NCBI RefSeq assembly: GCF_025660475.1 | Contig: NZ_JAOUSF010000005.1 | Coordinates: forward strand, 62,001 to 126,000 | Length of the DNA: 64,000 nt | Direction: 5' to 3' | Origin: Perspicuibacillus lycopersici | GTDB taxonomy: Bacteria > Bacillota > Bacilli > Bacillales > Caldibacillaceae | Part shown: positions 54,265-62,710 of the stretch, piece after piece | Position numbering within the stretch: position 1 is the stretch's first letter | Layout: every line of letters begins with the position of its first letter | Notes under the pieces: model-generated | What the model saw: only the letters and a program-made list of their open reading frames with translations | What the model was told of the DNA's origin: nothing | The model's database searches: none | Program-made: the position numbers and the translations under genes

Positions 54265-55071
54265 TTAAATTTTTGCTAAACGTTGCTGAATAAGTGTATG
54301 TAATTCTTTCTTTTCCAGTGCTGGAATATTTTCTGTCAATCGAGCAGCTGCTACCGGTAGCATCCATTTATCGATTAATTCTTTTGCAAATGGTAGTAGC
54401 TGATGATATGCTTTCATGTAACTTTGACTTAAATAATAGCGGTATATTTTTTGTAGTTTGTATTGAATAGGTGAAATATTTTGATTAAAGCCACCGTATC
54501 GCAAAATTAACATAGTCCGTACCACGTCTGCCATTTGATTGCCAATCGTAGCATCTATCCAATCAATGATATATGGCCCCTCATTAGATATTAAAACATT
54601 ATCGGGATGAAAATCACCATGACATAAAACATTCCCCTTCGGTAAAATATTTAATTCATGAATGATTTTCTTTTTTTCATTTGCGGTTAATGTTTCCGCT
54701 TTCTTTATCTTCTTAATTAATGATTGCTTTTGCGCTGGAAGCTCTAGCCCCGTTTTACTATGAATTTCTGCATGTAGCTTTGCCAATGTCTTCATTTGTT
54801 TATTAGCCATCCATGCGTTCTCCAAAATCAATTTCGTTAAAGGAACACCTATGATTCTTTCATAAATGATCGCATTCCTTCCATCGAGATTTTGATCTCC
54901 ATATACTTTTGGAACTGGTAAACCCGATTCTAACACTTTCTTACTAATAGTGAGTTCTCTTGTAAAGGCATCTTGAGGAATATGTGCATGAAAAATTTTA
55001 GCCACAAAATTTTCCTTAAAGGAAATTACGTGTGCTGTATTCCCAACCCCTATTACATTTTCACTTATCAA
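54265..55071 (-). CDS. APH-type phosphotransferase family protein
   Basis: A 268-residue kinase of the aminoglycoside/choline phosphotransferase fold. Catalytic loop LCHGDFHPDNVLI and metal motif IIDWIDATIGN are intact; the N-lobe has VAKIFHAHIPQDAF (ATP-binding lysine region). Such enzymes also phosphorylate small metabolites, so an antibiotic role is unproven. Start near AAGGAGTTG before ATG. Convergent with the cupin gene, 4 bp apart. Confidence 0.86.
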   Translation of the reverse strand: MISENVIGVGNTAHVISFKENFVAKIFHAHIPQDAFTRELTISKKVLESGLPVPKVYGDQNLDGRNAIIYERIIGVPLTKLILENAWMANKQMKTLAKLHAEIHSKTGLELPAQKQSLIKKIKKAETLTANEKKKIIHELNILPKGNVLCHGDFHPDNVLISNEGPYIIDWIDATIGNQMADVVRTMLILRYGGFNQNISPIQYKLQKIYRYYLSQSYMKAYHQLLPFAKELIDKWMLPVAAARLTENIPALEKKELHTLIQQRLAKI

Positions 55072-55645
55072 TGAGAGTCAACTCCTTTCCTATGTGTCTA
55101 AAATTTTTTATTTCCACTAATACTTCTTTTAACCATTATCCATTAGAAAAATAAATGATTCCTACCGATTGATAGGTAAATATGAGTCCTTATTCATATT
55201 TTATCATAATATTCTCAATAAAAGGTGAATTAGGAAGAAAAAAATGAGTGGATAATATAAAAATTTCCAAGGACAATTTGATAGCATTACTATTTTTGCA
55301 AAATGAAATTGTTTTTTGCTGAAATAATTATGCTATAAGGATGTCTGTAAACCATTAGATCGAAAAAGTTCCTTTTATAATAAAAGAAGAAACGTTAATT
55401 ATTGTCATTAATTACCAAATTCGTTTATTTACAGTTATGTCAAGATAACTTATACTATTACTGCAAATAATATTTTGATTTTCATAGATTCGAAATCCAT
55501 TAAAATAGCGCGGAATTAATTTGATTAATCTATTAATTGTTTTACATATTACTGGATATTAATACAGTTATCGATAGATTAATTAGTTCAATTCGGCCAT
55601 TTTTCATGTTTCGTTTCACTGTTTTTACTATAGCAAAATAATAAC
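55072..55645. other. AT-rich intergenic region upstream of the HD-GYP gene
   Basis: About 600 bp with no credible coding or conserved RNA motif that I can recognise; no GEMM-type c-di-GMP riboswitch signature was seen despite the HD-GYP gene downstream. Confidence 0.4.
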
Positions 55646-55673
55646 TTTACTATATGGAGATAAGTTGTATAAT
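55646..55673 (+). promoter_or_regulatory. Predicted promoter of the HD-GYP/peptide operon
   Basis: TTTACT (55646-55651), 16-nt spacer, perfect TATAAT (55668-55673), 21 bp before the HD-GYP start. Confidence 0.6.
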
Positions 55674-55693
55674 ATTTATGAAAGGAAGAAAAC

Positions 55694-56872
55694 ATGAAAA
55701 AAACACTTCAAGATTCATTATTATATGAAGAAAAGCAAGCTACCATATGGTTTTTATGGTTATTTAATACTTTATTTTTTGTATATGATATTTTTTATTC
55801 CTACTTTTTCCCACGATTACCATGGGGAATGGATATTGCCGTTTCTGATATATCAGTTTTAAATTATGTATTGTATATTGCAATTATTGCACTTTTACCT
55901 ATTTCCATCTATTTAATTAAAACAAACAGACCAGAAAATATTAAATATATTTATTTTCTTACGTATATGATTCTAAATATATTGGATGATATTTGGATTT
56001 ACGTGTTAAATGATGTTCCATATAGTAGTGGAAATATTATTGAGATTGTCTTAGTATTATTTTCTCCTATTTTTACAAATAAACGATTTTTCTATTTAGT
56101 TTCATTTGGAACGATGGGCAAATATATTCTTATTGGTCTTTTAACAAAAGATCCAGTGGTTATTTTCCCTTTACTTATCGTAATCGTGTTATCGATTATC
56201 GCTAGCATTCTTCTCCATCGTTTCCTCAGTTATGTGGAAGCTGTGAAAATGTCGTTTGATCATCAAATCGAAAGTATTGTAAAAGGGATTATCGGAACGC
56301 TCGAGCTTAAGGATCCATATACTCGAGGTCATAGTGAACGTGTTGCAGAATATGCCTATTTATTGGCAGAAGCTACAGGAAACTTTAAAAAAAATGAATT
56401 AAAATCATTTTATTATGCTTGTCTTTTACATGATATTGGAAAAGTAAATATACCTGACTCCATTTTAACGAAGCCTGGTAAATTAACCGATGAAGAGTTC
56501 GCATTGATTAAAACACATCCTGTCGTTGGTGCAAAAGCTGTAAAAGATGTGGATGGAATTGCGGAAAATATCGATGTTATTTATCATCATCATGAGCGTT
56601 GGGATGGTAAAGGTTACCCAGATGGTTTAATTGGTGAGGAAACACCTCTCGTATCTAGAATTACTGCTATTGCAGATGCTTTTGATGCAATGACCTCCTC
56701 TCGTTCTTATCGTGCAGCGATGTCATTAGATGAAGCCTATAAACGAATTCTTGATGGAAAAGGAACACAATTCGACCCTAAATTAGTGGATATATTTAAA
56801 GTAGTATACCCTTCATGGGTCGAAGTTCATAATAATTACACGAGTAAATTGTTCCATGAAACTAGCCATTAA
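55694..56872 (+). CDS. Membrane HD-GYP domain phosphodiesterase
   Basis: A 392-residue protein. The first 180 residues form about five to six membrane helices with no recognised sensory domain. An HD-GYP domain follows: H213 in RGHSERVAEYAYLL, the HD pair H246-D247 in LLHDIGKVNIPD, and HHHERWDGKGYPDGL at about 298-312, the full signature of active c-di-GMP phosphodiesterases. GAAAGGAAG precedes the ATG. It ends 15 nt before the start of the small CWWC peptide gene, with no terminator in between, so the two are probably cotranscribed. Confidence 0.93.
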   Translation: MKKTLQDSLLYEEKQATIWFLWLFNTLFFVYDIFYSYFFPRLPWGMDIAVSDISVLNYVLYIAIIALLPISIYLIKTNRPENIKYIYFLTYMILNILDDIWIYVLNDVPYSSGNIIEIVLVLFSPIFTNKRFFYLVSFGTMGKYILIGLLTKDPVVIFPLLIVIVLSIIASILLHRFLSYVEAVKMSFDHQIESIVKGIIGTLELKDPYTRGHSERVAEYAYLLAEATGNFKKNELKSFYYACLLHDIGKVNIPDSILTKPGKLTDEEFALIKTHPVVGAKAVKDVDGIAENIDVIYHHHERWDGKGYPDGLIGEETPLVSRITAIADAFDAMTSSRSYRAAMSLDEAYKRILDGKGTQFDPKLVDIFKVVYPSWVEVHNNYTSKLFHETSH

Positions 56873-56887
56873 AGGGAGGTGAAACAA

Positions 56888-56959
56888 ATGAAAATCCGTA
56901 AACTAAAAAAAATCAAAGTAACATGCTGGTGGTGCTTCTTCTACCCACAAGGTCAATAA
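56888..56959 (+). CDS. Predicted 23-residue cationic CWWC peptide, candidate modified-peptide precursor
   Basis: ATG at 56888 follows AAAGGGAGGTGA (56871-56882), one of the best ribosome binding sites in the window, with a strong terminator 7 bp after the stop. The peptide starts MKIRKLKKIKV, with five Lys and one Arg in the first ten residues, then TCWWCFFYPQGQ: two Cys in a CxxC, two Trp, two Phe and one Tyr. Basic front and aromatic/Cys core resemble a leader plus core of a modified or disulfide-bonded secreted peptide. Next gene downstream is a PqqD-like/M50 protease. Not recognised as any named family. Confidence 0.72.
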   Translation: MKIRKLKKIKVTCWWCFFYPQGQ

Positions 56960-56966
56960 TCGTCGT

Positions 56967-56999
56967 GGATGCTATTTTTAATAGCATCCTATTTTTCTT
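56967..56999 (+). terminator. Terminator of the CWWC peptide gene
   Basis: A perfect 10-bp stem GGATGCTATT / AATAGCATCC with a 3-nt loop and TATTTTTCTTT tail. Confidence 0.93.
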
Positions 57000-57110
57000 T
57001 CATTTTTCTTTAGTTTAAATTATTAAGATGTACTTACTGCTTTTTGCTCAGAATATTTAGTCTCAGCCAACTACGAACAGTTTTATTTATAAATGGTGGT
57101 GTATCCAATA

Positions 57111-58304
57111 ATGAATATTACATTAGAATCTCATCTGAAGCTTTCCCCTCTTTCCATCCGTCAAGAGAAAAAGCATTATATCGTGGAAGATAGTCTATCT
57201 GGTGAATTTTATGAAATGCCAAAAATTTGTATCGATGCAATAGAAATGATACAAGAGGGTCAATCTTTAGGAGAAGTTGAACGTTTCCTACTAATGAGCT
57301 ATCCAGAAGAAGATGTTGACTTATTATCCTTTGCAGAGCAAATAATCGATTTCGGGTTAGTAACAGAAGTTGATGGAGAAGTAATGACTGTTTTAAAAAA
57401 ACATGGCAAATCAGATGGGTTTACATGGATTCCCGCTAAACTCGGACACCTCTTTTTTAACAAAATTACGAATAAACTATATATTGCTATATTTATTGTC
57501 AATATCCTATTAATTATTCGGAATCCACATCTATTCCCTAGTTATAAAGCTATCTTTTTATTCGATTCTATGGTGTTTAACGTCCTTGCTTTTACACTCA
57601 TTACATTATTACTTATTTTTATTCATGAATTTGGACATGTATTCGCCATTCGCTCGTATCATTTACCCGCACAATTAAATATTGGCCACCGTCTATTTTT
57701 AGTAGTTTTCGAAACGGATTTAACTACTGCCTGGAGGCTCCAATCAAAGGAGCGAAACATTTTATTTTTTGCAGGTATTTGCTTTGAACAGCTCATTGTT
57801 TTTATCGCTTTATGCTTAAAGCTATTTGTACCTGAAGGAAATACATTGTTTATCGGGATTCTTAACATCATCATTTTTGATATTGTCGTGAAACTCATAT
57901 ATCAATGCTGTTTCTATATGAAAACAGATATCTATTATTTCATTGAAAATATAACCGGCAGCTATAATTTAATGGAAAATAGCAAACAGTTATTACGGAA
58001 ATGGCTTCCGTTTATAAAAGCGGATAAATCAACGACTACCTTTACTGAGGAACGGAAGTTTGTTCATATGTATAGTGGCTTTTATGTATTTGGGTTCATC
58101 CTCACTATTGCATTGTTTGGATTGTATTTCATACCACAAGCAATTTTTATGTATTCAAGGACCTTTACTAATCTATTTCATCCTTCAAGTACAGCATATT
58201 TCTGGGATGCAATCATCATTGTCGTGCAAACGGTTCTGTTAATCGGAATGTTATTTTATTCGATACAAAAAAATCGGCGGGAAGATATTGGAATCGGGGA
58301 ATAG
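57111..58304 (+). CDS. PqqD-like domain plus membrane zinc metalloprotease (M50-like)
   Basis: A 397-residue membrane protein. Residues 1-95 look like a PqqD-type (RiPP recognition element-like) winged-helix: LSPLSIRQEKKHYIVED, a turn, then SLGEVERFLL and FAEQIIDFGLV. Then several membrane helices (from about 122), with the zinc motif HEFGH at 172-176 and a further acidic ligand in KTDIYYFIEN (Asp273), the layout of putative peptide zinc metalloproteases such as YydH. This suits cleavage of a short peptide at the membrane. ATG 57111 was preferred to ATG 57093, since neither has a strong site but only the former has a G-rich one. Separated from the peptide gene by a terminator. Confidence 0.82.
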   Translation: MNITLESHLKLSPLSIRQEKKHYIVEDSLSGEFYEMPKICIDAIEMIQEGQSLGEVERFLLMSYPEEDVDLLSFAEQIIDFGLVTEVDGEVMTVLKKHGKSDGFTWIPAKLGHLFFNKITNKLYIAIFIVNILLIIRNPHLFPSYKAIFLFDSMVFNVLAFTLITLLLIFIHEFGHVFAIRSYHLPAQLNIGHRLFLVVFETDLTTAWRLQSKERNILFFAGICFEQLIVFIALCLKLFVPEGNTLFIGILNIIIFDIVVKLIYQCCFYMKTDIYYFIENITGSYNLMENSKQLLRKWLPFIKADKSTTTFTEERKFVHMYSGFYVFGFILTIALFGLYFIPQAIFMYSRTFTNLFHPSSTAYFWDAIIIVVQTVLLIGMLFYSIQKNRREDIGIGE

Positions 58305-58366
58305 TTTCTAACCTTGATTTTATAAACTATCAAGTTCCCCATATGAACTTCTTAAAGATGGGTACA

Positions 58367-58406
58367 AAAAAAGTAAGGAAGGTAAATATCCCTTCCTTAC
58401 TTTTTT
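58367..58406. terminator. Bidirectional terminator between the protease gene and tRNA-Ala
   Basis: Stem AAGTAAGGAAGG / CCTTCCTTACTT, 8-nt loop, with T6 on the plus side and T-rich on the minus side. Confidence 0.92.
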
Positions 58407-58408
58407 AA

Positions 58409-58481
58409 TGGAGCCTAGCGGGATCGAACCGCTGACCTCCTGCGTGCAAAGCAGGCGCTCTCCCAGCTGAGCTAAGGCCCC
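58409..58481 (-). tRNA. tRNA-Ala (anticodon TGC)
   Basis: A 73-nt cloverleaf: acceptor arms GGGGCCT / AGGCTCC, D-arm AGCTCAGCTGGGAGAGC, anticodon stem-loop CCTGCTTTGCACGCAGG with TGC, T-arm GCGGTTCGATCCCGC. CCA is not encoded. It stands alone rather than in a tRNA/rRNA cluster. Confidence 0.97.
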
Positions 58482-58631
58482 GTATATAATTTCCAGTATT
58501 CAATAAATTGTTTTCATTTACTAGTACAAAAATAATATAATCCTTCTCCCTATTTGCTGTCAATATTTTTATGGGAAATTTTTCTCCTGTTTATTTTGTG
58601 TAAACTAAATAACTGCATTAGTTTTCCACGG

Positions 58632-59027
58632 TTATTTCAATAGTTCATTTATTACTGCTACCATTTCCTCTGGCTTCAAGTCAATGAATAACAATTGGTC
58701 TTTGTGTACCCATTGCGGAATGTACATTCCTCGCTCACGTCTTTCATCAGTAAATTCCTCTCCACGTCCGGTTCCAAATGTTCCACCAGTAATTTCAGCC
58801 AAGAAAAAATATTGGTTTCCTTGATTTGACATGGTAGCAACCTTCTTGCCAATTGTTACATCTAAACCAAGTTCCTCTAACGCCTCTCGTTTTGCCGCCG
58901 CTTCTGGAGTTTCTCCTACTTCTATCCCGCCACCTGGAAAAACATAATATACATTCCCCTCCCTTATTCGTTTAATAAGCGCAATTTGCTTGTCTTTAAT
59001 AAGGATAACAGAGCTTCTATTTCTCAT
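58632..59027 (-). CDS. Nudix hydrolase
   Basis: A 131-residue Nudix protein: the box reads GGIEVGETPEAAAKREALEE plus LGL, with the G-x5-E-x7-REUxEExGU pattern intact. N-terminus VILIKDKQIALIKRIREGNVYYVFPGG. Hydrolyses a nucleoside-diphosphate-linked compound; which one is unknown. ATG 59025-59027 is preceded by AAGGAGGA; the longer in-frame form upstream has no site. Confidence 0.9.
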   Translation of the reverse strand: MRNRSSVILIKDKQIALIKRIREGNVYYVFPGGGIEVGETPEAAAKREALEELGLDVTIGKKVATMSNQGNQYFFLAEITGGTFGTGRGEEFTDERRERGMYIPQWVHKDQLLFIDLKPEEMVAVINELLK

Positions 59028-59187
59028 TTTTTCCTCCTTCTCGTTTTGATATTTAGATAGAATGGTTTTTATCACTAGTTTAAGTGTTTGTAAATTATAA
59101 CATAATACGTACTTTTGGCAAATTTTTCTGGATAATTGTTATTTTCATTTTATAATAGCTATATAGTGAAATAAAGAAGGGATAAAT

Positions 59188-60156
59188 ATGTTACAAAAAA
59201 TCAACCGAACGTTAGAAAAGTGGATGCCATTAATTACCCCTACTGGCGTTCTATTAGGTATTATTTTTTCTGTTTATTTAGAGGATCTTTCCTCTTTAGT
59301 ACCCTGGCTATTCGCGTTTATGACATTTGAAGGAAGTTTAACGATGAACTTTCAAGCGATGAAAGGGGCAGTACTCCATCCATTTCCAGTATTTACTTTA
59401 TTAATCTTTCTTCATTTTATTATGCCCTTATGGGCGTGGGGTGTTGGACACCTTGCCTTTTTTGGGGATGGATTAACGATCACTGGTATTATTCTTGGAA
59501 TGGTCATTCCTACCGGTATCACTAGCTTTATTTGGGTATCGATGAAGCATGGGAATTCTGCTTTAACACTTGCGATTATTTTACTTGATTCTTTGCTTTC
59601 TCCCTTTGTTGTCCCTTTTAGTTTGTCGATGTTTGTTGGGCAAACAGTAGAATTAGATGTTGCCAACATGATGATTGGACTAGTATTTATGATAGTCCTC
59701 CCATCCATTGTAGCAATGCTTCTAAATCAAGTAACAAAGGGAAAGGCAACAAAGGTGTGGAAGCCAAGATTATCACCGATATCGAAACTTTGTCTCGGTA
59801 TTGTAGTTATGCTAAATGGTGCAACGGTTGCTCCGTATTTTAAGCATTTTAACGGGAAACTTTTATTCATTATTGTAATTGTCTTCTTTATCGCATGCAG
59901 TGGATATTTCTTTGCATATTTGTTAGCAAAGGGCTTGAAGTTTGATGAAGGAACGACAATTGCTTCTGTCTTTATTGGAGGAATGAGAAATATAAGTGCA
60001 GGAGCAGTAATGGCGATAGCTTATTTCCCTTCTGCGGTCGTATTACCGGTAGTAGTTGGGATGCTTTTCCAGCAATCGCTTGCTTCCATTTACGGTTCAT
60101 TTTTAAATAAGGTTTTAAAGCGAAATGTCGGAAGTTCCAAAAGTGTAAGTGCATAA
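59188..60156 (+). CDS. Bile acid:Na+ symporter family (BASS/YocS-like) permease
   Basis: A 322-residue, ten-helix membrane protein. The BASS-type motifs include FMTFEGSLTMNF, a repeated GMVIPTGITSFIWVSMKHGNSAL region, and FIGGMRNISAGAVMA. Members move organic anions such as pantoate, keto acids or bile acids with sodium. Substrate unknown here. AAGAAGGGATAA precedes the ATG. Confidence 0.88.
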   Translation: MLQKINRTLEKWMPLITPTGVLLGIIFSVYLEDLSSLVPWLFAFMTFEGSLTMNFQAMKGAVLHPFPVFTLLIFLHFIMPLWAWGVGHLAFFGDGLTITGIILGMVIPTGITSFIWVSMKHGNSALTLAIILLDSLLSPFVVPFSLSMFVGQTVELDVANMMIGLVFMIVLPSIVAMLLNQVTKGKATKVWKPRLSPISKLCLGIVVMLNGATVAPYFKHFNGKLLFIIVIVFFIACSGYFFAYLLAKGLKFDEGTTIASVFIGGMRNISAGAVMAIAYFPSAVVLPVVVGMLFQQSLASIYGSFLNKVLKRNVGSSKSVSA

Positions 60157-60157
60157 T

Positions 60158-60196
60158 GAAAAAACGTTTGGATTTTTTAGCCAAACGTTTTTTCGT
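60158..60196 (+). terminator. Intrinsic terminator of the BASS gene
   Basis: A perfect 13-bp stem AAAAAACGTTTGG / CCAAACGTTTTTT with a 9-nt loop, then TCGTTTTT. Confidence 0.93.
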
Positions 60197-60384
60197 TTTT
60201 ATGTATAGATATATTACGATTTAAATTCTTAACTGGCAATGTTTTTCAAATGAAATTATCACGGGCTACTTAATCTAAAGGGAAAATAGTTGTTTTTATG
60301 AATAAGTTTTTCATCCAATATATATACAACTCAAGAAAAATACATCCCCTATATTGCTAATAGAAGATGTATATTACTAATTTT

Positions 60385-60651
60385 CTATATATGAATGAAG
60401 TCTTTTTTTAGGAGAATAATTATGAAACCCCCTGTTATGGAGCCGAGTGACAAAACCCCAAATATTAGTACATATACGATATCTGCTAATCCTTTCATTC
60501 CAACCCCTGGAAAAAGCCATGCTTTTACTAAAGCAACAACTGTACAAATTCCAAAAAGTAAAGCCGGAATCCATTTTACCCTTCTTGGAACTACTTTAAA
60601 AAATAGAAACGGAAGAGCCAACCCGAATAGAAAACAAACGATAAAATACAT
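60385..60651 (-). CDS. Small three-helix membrane protein of unknown function
   Basis: An 88-residue protein if started at ATG 60649-60651, which follows AAGGAAGGGAAG at slightly long spacing. A longer in-frame extension to 60726 lacks a ribosome binding site. Three hydrophobic helices: residues 3-18, 28-48 and 60-80, separated by short basic loops (FKVVPRRVKW). Not recognised. Faces away from the PlsY-like gene. Confidence 0.55.
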   Translation of the reverse strand: MYFIVCFLFGLALPFLFFKVVPRRVKWIPALLFGICTVVALVKAWLFPGVGMKGLADIVYVLIFGVLSLGSITGGFIIILLKKDFIHI

Positions 60652-60838
60652 CTTCGCATACTTCCCTTCCTTTTGAAAATCTAATTCCTTTACCATTAGA
60701 CGTATGGGAAAGGCAGGATGTTGCACAACATATCCCCTATTTTTTCTGTCGTATTGCTTCCATCATCTAGATCAAATTCCCATTCGATCTAACACTATTC
60801 ATGCTTGCAAATATTGTTTATCCGTTGAACATTCTTTT

Positions 60839-61441
60839 CTAACTGTTTTGTGAAGTACTTGCAAATAGCGATTGCTTATTTTTATAAATAAGAATTAGTA
60901 AATTACCGAACCAAATCCAGAAAATAAAATTAGGATAATTGCCATAAATGAAAAACAGAACGAGTAAAAGCATACCAATTACAGTATTTCTTCCGTCCTC
61001 TTCACTTGTTAAGCTTTTTCTTCTTTTCATTAATTGAAGAAGAAGCGATAGTAATGCGAGGATTATTGCATAGGCAAGAGCTCCCCGCCAATCGGTTAAT
61101 GCACTCCATACACCAAAGCTCACTGCAAGACTTTTCCCTCCGTTACATTTTAAAAATGGGGAAAACGCATGTCCAAAGATTGGAGCTAGCGCCAATGGGA
61201 TAAGCTGGTAATTCGTTAAATTTGTAGCAGATAATATAAAGAAAAGTGGTATATATCCTTTAAGGAAATCAAGTACTACCCCTAGTAATCCAAATTTATA
61301 GCCAGCAGATTTCCAAAGATTTGCTGCCCCTGGATTACCATCACCGATTGTGCGAATATTTTTATGAATCATTAGCCCAACCCAATAAGAGAACATAAGG
61401 GAACCACAAAAGAAACAAAGAACCGTAAGCAGGATTATCAT
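60839..61441 (-). CDS. PlsY-like glycerol-3-phosphate acyltransferase family protein
   Basis: A 200-residue membrane protein with the PlsY acyl-phosphate:glycerol-3-phosphate acyltransferase pattern: IRTIGDGNPGAANLWKSAG (compare GSGNxGATN) and GHAFSPFLKCNGGKSLAVSFG (compare GHxFPxFxxFxGGKG). The altered residues suggest a specialised paralogue. It overlaps the upstream glycosyltransferase gene by 4 bp (ATGA), so the two act together, probably in glycolipid or glycosyl-carotenoid acylation. Confidence 0.84.
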   Translation of the reverse strand: MIILLTVLCFFCGSLMFSYWVGLMIHKNIRTIGDGNPGAANLWKSAGYKFGLLGVVLDFLKGYIPLFFILSATNLTNYQLIPLALAPIFGHAFSPFLKCNGGKSLAVSFGVWSALTDWRGALAYAIILALLSLLLQLMKRRKSLTSEEDGRNTVIGMLLLVLFFIYGNYPNFIFWIWFGNLLILIYKNKQSLFASTSQNS

Positions 61442-62541
61442 CGTTTACTCCTCCCTACGCTTACATATCGTCCTTTCCAAATAACCTTTTTCCGAACAAT
61501 TGATTGATATGCGGAATACAAATAGGCTAGCAGGAAATAAACCATTGATATAATCGGGAAAAACGGAAGGATGATTCCGAAATTACCAATGGATTGATTA
61601 ATAAAATAAATTTGGATAACATATAATACATATCCAATAACGAGAGGTAGAAACCAAGTTGTATGAATAAAGAGGAAAAACGATGTAGATAAAATAATGC
61701 CGAGAAACCAGAAAATGATTGGAATTAATGTTAATTTGCTTACGACAGATGTACCTTGAACCGCACCTTTTGAAAATCCTTCCCATTGACTTTTTAAGCC
61801 ATTAGGATACATACGAAAGGATATTAATTTTACTCCTAAATAATTGGATACACGAATACCCGCTTTTTGGAAAACTACTCCTAAATTTAAGTCATCGAGC
61901 ATTTCTGCTTTGATGCTTTCATGTCCCCCAATGGTTTCATAATCTTCTCTAGTCGTAATAATACATGGTCCATATAAACCTTTTCTTTTATTATATTGTT
62001 CAAACCGAGAGATAAATACGAAGGCGCCTAATAGATTAAAAATCATCGCAAGCTTTTCATAAAGCTTTTTCATTTGGTGGTATGGAACAATCGAAATTAC
62101 TCCACCTTGAAGTATTTGTTCGTTTATTAACGATAACAATGCTTCCTTTTCTAAATGAATATCTGCATCAAGGAAAATGAGAACGTCTCCAGTTGATTGT
62201 TGATATCCATTCCAGATTGCCCAATTTTTTCCTGTCCATCCTTCTGGAAGATCAGTAGCCTGCAGTACAATTACGCCATAGCTTTCTGCAATTTCTTTTG
62301 TTCTATCGATGGAGTGATCATCGACAACAATAATTTCATCTGGCTGTAATAGTTGCCTTTTCAAAGATTCTAATAAAATAGGAAGATTTTTTTCTTCATT
62401 TCTAGCAGGAATAATGACAGATATTTTCCCGGAACGTTGTTTTCTACTTTCATAAATTACTGGGATTGTCTTTCTACGAAATAACAGTATTCCGGATAAT
62501 AGACCACAAATGACAATGATAACTGGTATAAGTATCACCAT
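61438..62541 (-). CDS. Membrane glycosyltransferase family 2 (CrtQ-like)
   Basis: A 367-residue enzyme: one N-terminal membrane helix, GT2 domain KISVIIPARNEEKNLPILLE, DEIIVVDDHSIDRT, IFLDADIHLEKEAL (DxD), DDLNLGVVFQKAG, then three or four C-terminal helices. Close in layout to CrtQ-type 4,4'-diaponeurosporenoate glycosyltransferases, which attach glucose to C30 carotenoids. No other crt genes are in the window, so the lipid acceptor could differ. Translationally coupled to the PlsY-like gene. Confidence 0.86.
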   Translation of the reverse strand: MVILIPVIIVICGLLSGILLFRRKTIPVIYESRKQRSGKISVIIPARNEEKNLPILLESLKRQLLQPDEIIVVDDHSIDRTKEIAESYGVIVLQATDLPEGWTGKNWAIWNGYQQSTGDVLIFLDADIHLEKEALLSLINEQILQGGVISIVPYHQMKKLYEKLAMIFNLLGAFVFISRFEQYNKRKGLYGPCIITTREDYETIGGHESIKAEMLDDLNLGVVFQKAGIRVSNYLGVKLISFRMYPNGLKSQWEGFSKGAVQGTSVVSKLTLIPIIFWFLGIILSTSFFLFIHTTWFLPLVIGYVLYVIQIYFINQSIGNFGIILPFFPIISMVYFLLAYLYSAYQSIVRKKVIWKGRYVSVGRSKR

Positions 62542-62651
62542 TTCACATCCCTTAATGGATAGTATTTTCTTCTATAATATTCCGTATCTTGCGAATCATA
62601 TAATTAATTTATTATTTCTCTTTTAATTTTATACATATTCTAGCTTTTACA

Positions 62652-62692
62652 GCAAAATAAAAAGCTGCTTATAAAAAATTCTTAAGCAGCTT
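62652..62692 (-). terminator. Intrinsic terminator of the hemolysin III gene
   Basis: Stem AAGCTGCTTA / TAAGCAGCTT, 11-nt loop, followed on the minus strand by TTTTATTTTG. Confidence 0.85.
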
Positions 62693-62710
62693 AAAAGGAA
62701 ACTATTTATT

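Noticed and set aside
55072..55693. Possible c-di-GMP riboswitch upstream of the HD-GYP gene
   Set aside because: No GEMM-type conserved sequence or attenuator hairpin could be found by eye.
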